5,005 nt of DNA, taken from Lichenicola sp964245345. GTDB lineage: Bacteria; Pseudomonadota; Alphaproteobacteria; Acetobacterales; Acetobacteraceae. The translations under genes were made by a program, and so were the position numbers. Below are positions 1 through 5,005 of the stretch, one piece after another. Where the stretch lies: NCBI GenBank assembly GCA_964245345.1, contig CAXTMS010000242.1, positions 1 to 5,005 of the forward strand, written 5' to 3'. The notes beneath the pieces were generated by a model. It did not search any database, was not told where the DNA came from, and worked only from the letters and a program-made list of their open reading frames with translations. Position 1 is the first letter of the stretch; the number at the start of each line of letters is the position of its first letter.

Positions 1-699
1 GTGGCGCGGCGGCTGCTGTCGGACGCGCTGGGGCTGGGCTTCCGGGTGCGCGGCGCGCTGGTGCAGGTCGGGCCGCACGCGGTGGACCGACGCCGATGGG
101 ACTGGGACGCGGTGGGGCGGAACCCGTTCTTCTGTCCCGACCCGGTGACGGCGGAGCTGTGGGACGAGTTCCTGTCGGGGATACGCAAGCGGGGCTCGTC
201 GGTGGGGGCGGCGATCGAGCTGGTGGCGGACGGGCTGCCGCCTGGGCTGGGCGCGCCGCTGTACGGCAAGCTGGACGCGGACATCGCGGCGGCGCTGATG
301 AGCATCAACGCGGTCAAGGCGGTGGAGATCGGCGAGGGCGTGGCGGCGGCCGCCCTGACCGGGGAGGAGAACGCCGATGCCATGGCGATGCGGGACGGCG
401 CGGTGTCGTTCGCCAGCAACCACGCCGGCGGCATCCTGGGCGGCATCTCGACCGGGCAGCCGGTGGTGGCGCGGTTCACGGTGAAGCCGACCAGCTCGAT
501 CCTGACCGAACTGCCGTCGGTGACGCGGGGCGGCGCCGACACCACCGTCGCCACGCGCGGCCGGCACGACCCGTGCGTCGGCATCCGCGCGGTGCCGGTG
601 GGGGAAGCGATGCTGGCCTGCGTGCTGGCCGACCACCTGCTGCGACACCGCGCGCAGAACCCCGACGCGCCGCGCCGGCCGGTGCTGCCGGAACCGTGA
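1..699 (+). CDS. aroC: Chorismate synthase, C-terminal part (5' end outside window)
   Basis: Chorismate synthase converts 5-enolpyruvylshikimate-3-phosphate to chorismate, the last step of the shikimate pathway, using reduced FMN in the cytoplasm. The visible 232 residues show the family hallmarks in order: MSINAVKAVEIG (about residues 100-111 of the fragment), the flavin/substrate-binding stretch SNHAGGILGGISTGQP (139-154), KPTSSI (162-167) and the C-terminal signature RHDPCVGIRAVPVGEAM (188-204), followed by the usual ADHLLRHRAQN end. The family is normally about 360 residues, so roughly 130 N-terminal residues, including the conserved GDSHG start region, lie left of the window. The GTG at position 1 is almost certainly an internal valine codon and not a start. 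The frame is intact to the TGA, with no frameshift or missing conserved residue in the visible part. No downstream partner gene is obvious on the same strand. Confidence 0.97.
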   Translation: MARRLLSDALGLGFRVRGALVQVGPHAVDRRRWDWDAVGRNPFFCPDPVTAELWDEFLSGIRKRGSSVGAAIELVADGLPPGLGAPLYGKLDADIAAALMSINAVKAVEIGEGVAAAALTGEENADAMAMRDGAVSFASNHAGGILGGISTGQPVVARFTVKPTSSILTELPSVTRGGADTTVATRGRHDPCVGIRAVPVGEAMLACVLADHLLRHRAQNPDAPRRPVLPEP

Positions 700-710
700 A
701 CGGTGTTCAC
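696..710. repeat. Short inverted repeat across the aroC stop codon
   Basis: The 15 bases read gtgaac-ggt-gttcac, a perfect 6-bp inverted repeat with a 3-base centre that includes the aroC stop codon. Transcribed, it could fold into a small hairpin. No T-run follows, so it is not a convincing intrinsic terminator, and a 6-bp repeat can occur by chance in such sequence. Confidence 0.35.
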
Positions 711-796
711 CTCGGCTGGAACCAGCGCAGCGGCGCGTCGCGCTCGAACCACCGTGGCGACCGCTGGCCGGCCCCGGGATCGGGCCGAGCTTCATC

Positions 797-1000
797 GTGC
801 TGCCGGCGGACTGGTTGATGAAGAGGCCGCCTCGGCGGCGACGCGGGCGCGCCCCGAGCTGGTGGTTCGCGCGGCTGTTCGCCGAGTTGCACCTCGTCCG
901 GGGTCCCCGCGTGGACCCGGACGCCGTTGCGGCGGAGAAGCCGGACCGGGTCATCTGCCAGACGGTGGAGCGGTTCCTGCGGTTGGTTCCCGGGCGCTGA
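797..1000 (+). pseudogene. Probable degraded C-terminal remnant of an AlgX/AlgJ-like SGNH acetyltransferase-like protein
   Basis: The frame runs from a GTG at 797 to the TGA at 998-1000 (67 residues) and stays open upstream into aroC. Its last 45 or so residues have the look of a real protein end: WWFARLFAELHLVRG, then VDPDAVAAEKPDRVI and TVERFL. This resembles the final strand-helix of SGNH-hydrolase-like domains of the AlgX/AlgJ/DHHW group, which O-acetylate exopolysaccharides and end with a pattern like FaevhlvrG...l...kPDvVi...vERfL. The DSF-type nucleophile motif expected just upstream is not present; the sequence there is instead an arginine/proline-rich run (PPRRRRGRAP). No convincing start or ribosome site is visible, and a full domain would need over 250 residues. 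I therefore read it as a leftover tail with a frameshifted or deleted front. The family match is from memory of the pattern only; a short orphan gene is the alternative. Confidence 0.35.
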
Positions 1001-1018
1001 ACGCTCGACCGCCGGGCT

Positions 1019-2791
1019 TCAGGACGCGCGCTTGCGCGAGGACTGCAGCCTGGGCGGGGCGCGCTTGCGGTCGGGCGCGGGAACTGCGGCGCGTCGCGTC
1101 GGCGAGGCGTTGGACGGCGACGCGGGATGGGCGTGGATGCGCGGGCCCTGTCCGGGCGACGGCGCCTCGGCCCGCACGATCCGCACCTCGTCGTCGTCCG
1201 CGGCCGACACCGCCTCCGCGAAGCGCGCCGCCATCGCCGGGCTGATCTCGAAGCGGGTCTCGTTGTCGGCGATCCGGATCAGGCCGATGTCGCGCTTGGT
1301 CACGGCGCCCAGGCGGCAGATCAGCGGCACCAGCCATTTCGGGTCGGCCTTGTTCTGTCGGCCGATCGGCATGCCGAACCAGATCCCCGGTCCGCTGGCG
1401 CGGTCGTCGGCGGGCCGCGGCGCGCGCGGCGTGCGCTCGGCGCGCTCGTCGTGGCCGCTGCGCCGCTCCGGTCCGGGCTGGACGGTCCGGATCTCCTCCG
1501 GGTCGGGCAGACGGGCGCGGTACAGCCGCACCAGGGCGGCGGCGATGTCGTCTGGGGTGCGCCCTCCGGCCAGCAGCGACTGCGCCAGCGCCTGGTCTTC
1601 CGGGGTCGGCTCCTCGAGGAGGATCGGGTCGGCCAGCAGGCGCTCGCCGTCGCGGGCGCGGATCTCGTCGGCGGTGGGCGCGCCGCTCCAGTGCGCCTGC
1701 ACCCGGGCACCCAGCAGAAGCTGCTCCGCCTTGCGTCGGCGCATCACCGGCACCACCAGCACGCAGGTGCCCTTGCGCCCGGCGCGTCCGGTGCGGCCGG
1801 AGCGGTGCAGCAGGGTGGCGCTGTCGGTGGGCAGGGCAGCGTGGATCACCAGGCCGAGATCGGGCAGGTCGATGCCGCGCGCCGCCACGTCGGTGGCGAC
1901 GCAGACACGGGCGCCGCCGGAGCGGAGCGCGTCCAGCGCCCGGGTGCGCTCGGCCTGGCTGAGCTCGCCGGACAGCGCCACGGAGGAAAAGCCGCGCTCC
2001 AGCAGGGAGCCGTGCATGTGCCGCACCATCTCGCGTGTGGAGCAGAACACCATCGCGGTGGGGCTTTCGAACCAGCGCAGGACGTTGACCACCGCGTGCT
2101 CGGCCTCCTGCGGGGCGGCCAGCACGGCGCGGTACTCGATGTCGGCGTGCTGGCGGGTGCCGGACTGGGTGTCGATGCGCAGCGCGTCGCGCTGGTACTT
2201 GCGGGCCAGGCTCGCGATCTCGCGGGCGATGGTGGCGGAAAACAGCAGGGTGCGGCGCTCGGTGGGCACCGTGTCCAGGATCTGGTCGAGCTCGTCCTTG
2301 AAGCCGAGGTCGAGCATCTCGTCGGCCTCGTCGAGCACCACCACGCGGATCGCGGCGGTGTCGAGGCGACCGCGCGATAGGTGGTCGCACAGGCGGCCGG
2401 GCGTGCCGACCACGACGTGGCAGCCGCCTTCCAGCGCGCGCGCCTCGCGACGCACGTCCATGCCGCCGATGCAGGCGACGATGCGCGCGCCGGCCTCTGC
2501 GTAAAGCCAGGACAGCTCCTTGTGCACCTGCACCGCGAGCTCGCGGGTCGGCGCGATCACCAGCGCCAGGGGCGCGGTGGCGCGGCCGAAGCGCTCGGCG
2601 TCGCCGAGCAGGCTGGGTGCGGCGGCGAGGCCATAGGCGACGGTCTTGCCGGACCCGGTCTGCGCCGACACCAGCAGGTCCCGTCCCTCAGCGCCTGGCT
2701 GCAGCACCGCCAGCTGGACCGGCGTCGGCTCCTCGTAGCCGCGCGCGGCAAGGGCGCGGGCGAGGGAAGGATGGGTGGCAGGAAAGGGCAT
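1019..2791 (-). CDS. DEAD-box ATP-dependent RNA helicase with C-terminal DbpA-like RNA-binding domain
   Basis: This is a complete 590-residue superfamily 2 RNA helicase, which uses ATP to open short RNA duplexes, typically in ribosome assembly, RNA decay or cold adaptation. All core motifs are intact: Q motif GYEEPTPVQ (18-26), Walker A AQTGSGKT (43-50), PTREL (81-85), TPGRL (130-134), DEAD (154-157), SAT (185-187), VFCST (248-252), TDVAARGID (300-308) and HRSGRTGRAG (329-338). A polar, probably disordered linker (about 430-468) leads to a DbpA-type RNA-binding domain (about 469-540; core CRLGAVTKRDIGLIRIADNE). This domain anchors DbpA and DeaD/CsdA relatives to structured RNA. The last 50 or so residues form a basic Arg/Pro/Ala tail. 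The ATG at 2791 is chosen because the Q motif then begins at the usual distance; no strong Shine-Dalgarno precedes it. The exact orthologue (dbpA, deaD or other) cannot be fixed from the sequence alone. The gene ends 18 bases from the convergent frame ending at 1000. Confidence 0.97.
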   Translation of the reverse strand: MPFPATHPSLARALAARGYEEPTPVQLAVLQPGAEGRDLLVSAQTGSGKTVAYGLAAAPSLLGDAERFGRATAPLALVIAPTRELAVQVHKELSWLYAEAGARIVACIGGMDVRREARALEGGCHVVVGTPGRLCDHLSRGRLDTAAIRVVVLDEADEMLDLGFKDELDQILDTVPTERRTLLFSATIAREIASLARKYQRDALRIDTQSGTRQHADIEYRAVLAAPQEAEHAVVNVLRWFESPTAMVFCSTREMVRHMHGSLLERGFSSVALSGELSQAERTRALDALRSGGARVCVATDVAARGIDLPDLGLVIHAALPTDSATLLHRSGRTGRAGRKGTCVLVVPVMRRRKAEQLLLGARVQAHWSGAPTADEIRARDGERLLADPILLEEPTPEDQALAQSLLAGGRTPDDIAAALVRLYRARLPDPEEIRTVQPGPERRSGHDERAERTPRAPRPADDRASGPGIWFGMPIGRQNKADPKWLVPLICRLGAVTKRDIGLIRIADNETRFEISPAMAARFAEAVSAADDDEVRIVRAEAPSPGQGPRIHAHPASPSNASPTRRAAVPAPDRKRAPPRLQSSRKRAS

Positions 2792-2972
2792 GGGGGAAAC
2801 TGTCCATCGGCGCGCGCGGCCGGCACCGGCCGGCTGCCGACGCTGCGCGCGGGCCGGTACGGGCGGATGCGATCGGTGTTGATGACGCGCACATAGGAGG
2901 CCCCATCGGCAAAAGCCAGGAAAACCGCGTTTCGGCCGGTTCCGCGCCAGGACGATCGGGCTTGGTGGCCGG
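2792..2972 (-). other. Leader/intergenic region upstream of the helicase
   Basis: These 181 bases separate the stop of the small gene from the helicase start on the same strand. The part around 2885-2935 is noticeably richer in A/T than its surroundings, as expected of a promoter, but no -35/-10 pair with proper spacing could be identified. No clear rho-independent terminator for the upstream small gene is seen. A minus-strand reading frame through 2851-2931 looks mildly protein-like and is discussed in the findings. Confidence 0.3.
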
Positions 2973-3185
2973 CTAGGCGCCGTCGGTGGCGATCCACTGG
3001 TCGATCGCCTGTTGCGCGGTGTGCACCGCGACCTTGAACGAGCCGCGCAGCCCTTCGCTGCGGGCAGTGCCGCGGGCGGCGCCGGCTTCCGGACCGTTCT
3101 CAGGAAAGATCGTCCAGCTGCGGCCGCGGTCGTTCTCCGGGCCGACGATGTAGCGGCAGCCGCGATAGGTGAGGTCCTGCTGCAT
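2973..3185 (-). CDS. Small uncharacterised protein, 70 residues
   Basis: I do not recognise a named family. The protein starts MQQDLTYRGCRYIVGPEND and ends with the helical stretch VAVHTAQQAIDQWIATDGA. The middle contains SWTIFPENGPEAGA. The overall plan, a few short beta strands with aromatic residues (YRGCRYIV, SWTIFP) followed by an amphipathic helix ending in AIDQWI, fits a small folded cytoplasmic domain. There is no signal peptide or membrane segment. The ATG at 3185 is preferred over a GTG at 3284, which would add 33 arginine-rich residues with no protein-like pattern. AAAGGG lies about 7 bases before the ATG and can serve as a ribosome-binding site. A perfect inverted repeat sits immediately upstream. 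The helicase follows 181 bases downstream on the same strand, so co-transcription is possible but not shown. Confidence 0.72.
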   Translation of the reverse strand: MQQDLTYRGCRYIVGPENDRGRSWTIFPENGPEAGAARGTARSEGLRGSFKVAVHTAQQAIDQWIATDGA

Positions 3186-3192
3186 GGTCGTG

Positions 3193-3213
3193 CCCTTTGC
3201 GGTCCGCAAACGG
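3193..3213. promoter_or_regulatory. Palindrome in the leader of the 70-residue gene
   Basis: The core tttgcgg-t-ccgcaaa (3196-3210) is a perfect 7-bp inverted repeat with a 1-base centre. One mismatch outward, two further pairs (cc/gg) extend it to 3193-3213. It ends 10 bases before the ATG at 3185, and its downstream edge overlaps the AAAGGG ribosome-binding site. The one-base centre suits a dimeric repressor operator better than an RNA hairpin, whose loop would have to open several pairs. Either use would control the small gene. No protein that would bind it is encoded in the window. Confidence 0.4.
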
Positions 3214-3702
3214 GAACGCGTCCAGCCGGCTCGCGTTCGCGGCAGTCCGGATCGGGACCGACGCAGAGCTGCTGCGATCGGCACGCCCGGCTGATCGGAG
3301 CCGGCGGCGGCCGCCAGGGCCGGGAGCAGGCGGGGATCCCGGGTCAGCAGGCGCCCGACCGCGGAAGCGCACGAGCACCTCGTGCCCTGCCTCGTCCTGA
3401 AGCGCCCTCGCCGCCTGCTGCATCCGGTGCCAGGTGCTGCGCCCAGACGCTGCTCACCGGCCGGGGTGGGTCGAGGCGGATGGGGATCGGCATGCCTGGA
3501 CTGTGCGACCGTGGATGCCGCTGCCAGGTCCGGTCATGGCCGCCCCGTCCGGACCGGGCGGCCGCGTCTCGGGCCGGGCCAGCTCGATCAGCATGTCCGG
3601 AGCCGTCTCGCCCCTCCATGCCCGTGAACAGGGCCGGTGGTAGGCCCTAGGTGTGGCCGCCGACGCGGTGGTTGCGGCGATGCGGCGCCGGCGCGACCAG
3701 GC
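3214..3702. other. Gene-poor spacer between the small gene and the amidase
   Basis: No gene can be supported in this stretch of nearly 490 bases. Open frames exist on both strands, but most translate to Arg/Pro/Gly/Ala-rich sequence typical of non-coding high-GC DNA. On the minus strand one frame from an ATG at 3594 is broken by a TGA at 3454-3456 and reopens at an ATG at 3423. It has short protein-like pieces (MLIELARPETRPPGPDG; MQQAARALQDEAGHEVLVRF) but no recognisable domain. A perfect 10-bp palindrome gcgccggcgc lies at 3685-3694, just past the amidase stop, without a T-run, so it is not a convincing terminator. The spacer should also hold the promoter of the small gene, but no clear -35/-10 pair was found. 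Confidence 0.5.
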
Positions 3703-5005
3703 CTACTCGTCGTGTACCGGACGCAGCAGCGCCCGGCTTGCCGGGTCGTCGCCGAGCGAGGGATGGTAGCCCGGCCGGAGCGTCAGGTGGTTCGCCTGCT
3801 CGAAGGCGTAGCCGAGCGCCAGCAGCTTCGCCTCCGACCAGGCCGGGCCGATAAAGGACAGGCCCACCGGCAGGCCGGACACCAGCGCCATCGGCACGGT
3901 CAGGTGCGGATAGCCCGCCACCGCCGGCAGGGTGCCGGCGCTGCCCATGTCGTGGTCGCCGTCGATGGTGTCGATCAGCCAGGCGGGGGCGCCGGTGGGC
4001 GCCACCAGGGCGTCGAGATGGTCGGCCGCCAGCAGCCGGTCGATGCCGTCCGGGCCGGCGCGGCGGTGGGCGTTGTCGCGCGCGGTGCGGTAGGCCGGGT
4101 CGTCGAGCCCCTTGGTCGCTTCCGCCTTCAGGAACAGCTCCTGGCCGAACACGCCGAGCTCGCGGTCGCGATGCGCCTGGTTGAAGGCGATCAGCGCCGA
4201 CAGGGTGGCCGGCTGGTTCGGGACCGGGGTGCCGGCGAGGTAGCTGTTCAGCCCGGCCTTGAGCTCGGTGAGGAGCACGACCTGCTCGTCGTTGCCGATC
4301 GCGTCCAGGTCCGGGAAGCTCGGGATCTCCACCGTCGTGGCGCCGGCCTGGCGGAGCACGGCAAGGGCGGCGTCGAACGCCTGATCCAGCTCGGGATGAT
4401 AGCCGGCGGCGAAGCGCATCACCCCGATGCGGCGGTTCTTGAGCGCGCCGGCGTCGAGCGCGGCCACGTAGTCGGTGCGGTGCTGGTCGGCATCCCGCGT
4501 CGCCGGGTCGGACGGGTCGCTGCCGCTGATCACGCCGAGCAGGCGCGCGGTGTCGGTGACCGTGCGCGTCATCGGTCCGGCGGTGTCCTGCGTCGCCGAG
4601 ATCGGGATGATGTGGGTGCGCGGGATCAGACCGACGGTGGGCTTCAGCCCGACCAGGCCGCTGATGGAGGCCGGGCAGGTGACGGAGCCGTCGGTCTCGG
4701 TGCCGATCGCCGCCGCCGCCAGCGAGGCCGACACCGCGACGCCGCTGCCCGACGAGGAGCCGCAGGCCGAGCGGTCGAGGGCGAACGCGTTGCGGGTCAG
4801 GCCGCCGACGCCGCTCCAGCCGCTGACCGAGCGCGCGCCGCGCATGTTGGCCCATTCCGACAGGTTGGTCTTGCCCAGGATCACCGCGCCCGACGCGCGC
4901 AGCCGCGCCACCAGCGGCGAGTCGCGGCCGGTGACGTTGCCGAGGAGGGCCAGGGAGCCGGCGGTGGTCGGAATCCGGTCCCTGGTCTCGATGTTGTCCT
5001 TGACC
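3703..5005 (-). CDS. Amidase-signature-family hydrolase, peptide-amidase-like (N-terminus outside window)
   Basis: Enzymes of this family hydrolyse carboxamides with a Ser-cisSer-Lys triad, and all three residues are visible. The lysine lies in VKDNIET (codon 4999-5001), the cis-serine is the first Ser of CGSSSGSG (4756-4758) and the nucleophile is the Ser of GTETDGS (4684-4686), exactly 24 residues further as in characterised members. The stretch GKTNLSEWAN, then GWSGVGG, CGSSSGSG, GTETDGSVTCPA, GLKPTVGLIPR and IPISATQDTAGPM closely follows peptide amidase (Pam) of Stenotrophomonas maltophilia as I remember it. Pam removes the C-terminal amide of peptides. The C-terminal part YPHLTVPMALVSGLPVGLSFIGP is also typical of the family. 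The frame continues beyond the GTG at 4909-4911, an internal valine, to the window edge, giving about 433 visible residues. Roughly 60-120 N-terminal residues, including any signal peptide, are missing. The stop is TAG at 3703-3705. The family assignment is firm; the substrate is inferred, and it is not the GatA subunit of the tRNA amidotransferase type by motif style. Confidence 0.95.
   Translation of the reverse strand, partial: VKDNIETRDRIPTTAGSLALLGNVTGRDSPLVARLRASGAVILGKTNLSEWANMRGARSVSGWSGVGGLTRNAFALDRSACGSSSGSGVAVSASLAAAAIGTETDGSVTCPASISGLVGLKPTVGLIPRTHIIPISATQDTAGPMTRTVTDTARLLGVISGSDPSDPATRDADQHRTDYVAALDAGALKNRRIGVMRFAAGYHPELDQAFDAALAVLRQAGATTVEIPSFPDLDAIGNDEQVVLLTELKAGLNSYLAGTPVPNQPATLSALIAFNQAHRDRELGVFGQELFLKAEATKGLDDPAYRTARDNAHRRAGPDGIDRLLAADHLDALVAPTGAPAWLIDTIDGDHDMGSAGTLPAVAGYPHLTVPMALVSGLPVGLSFIGPAWSEAKLLALGYAFEQANHLTLRPGYHPSLGDDPASRALLRPVHDE

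Noticed and set aside
985..1018. Possible bidirectional terminator between the convergent frames (cccgg...ccggg)
   Set aside because: The stem is only about 5 bp with a loop of about 20 bases and no T-run on either side, so it is not distinguishable from chance in GC-rich DNA.
703..1245. A 180-residue plus-strand frame starting just after aroC
   Set aside because: It is composed mostly of Arg/Ala/Pro/Gly, runs antisense into the helicase gene and has no protein-like pattern.
927..2504. A 525-residue open frame on the plus strand opposite the helicase (and others at 1127-2380 and 951-2390)
   Set aside because: These are shadow frames of the helicase caused by high GC and rare stop codons; their translations are rich in Arg/Ser/Gly/Ala and have no motifs.
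2973..3284. Longer GTG start for the small protein (103 residues)
   Set aside because: The extra 33 residues are Arg-rich and would translate through the palindrome; the ATG at 3185 has a ribosome site and a sensible N-terminus.
3656..3694. GC-rich inverted repeats after the amidase stop (gccgc/gcggc and gcgccggcgc)
   Set aside because: They are short, without a T-run, and of a kind expected often at this GC content; not called as a terminator.
3647..4855. A 402-residue minus-strand frame overlapping the amidase
   Set aside because: It is a shifted frame of the amidase gene with an Arg/Pro/Gly-rich translation; the overlapping frame has the full amidase signature.

Overview
The window is very GC-rich, with strong G/C preference at third codon positions. 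All recognisable genes are ordinary bacterial chromosomal genes. The chorismate synthase and the DEAD-box helicase with a DbpA-type RNA-binding domain suggest a high-GC Proteobacterium. An alphaproteobacterium of the Rhodospirillales/Acetobacteraceae kind is my best guess, but this is inferred from protein style and not proven.

Layout from left to right. Positions 1-699 (+) hold the C-terminal two thirds of chorismate synthase (aroC), cut by the window edge. Positions 700-1000 (+) hold no intact gene, but the last 140 or so bases read like the degraded tail of an AlgX/AlgJ-type SGNH acetyltransferase-like protein. Positions 1019-2791 (-) hold a complete 590-residue DEAD-box ATP-dependent RNA helicase, convergent with the preceding frame and only 18 bases from it. 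Positions 2973-3185 (-) hold a small 70-residue protein of unknown function, with a perfect inverted repeat directly upstream of its start. Positions 3186-3702 form a gene-poor spacer with faint coding-like fragments. Positions 3703-5005 (-) hold most of an amidase-signature-family enzyme resembling peptide amidase, which loses its N-terminus at the right edge.

The three minus-strand genes point the same way, but the gaps of 181 and 517 bases argue against a tight operon. Nothing ties them into one pathway: aroC is housekeeping aromatic biosynthesis, the helicase serves RNA metabolism, and the amidase hydrolyses amides. I found no mobile element, CRISPR array, tRNA, rRNA or obvious defence system. 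The points most worth a second look are the palindrome in the leader of the small gene, the decayed SGNH-like tail and the Pam-like amidase.
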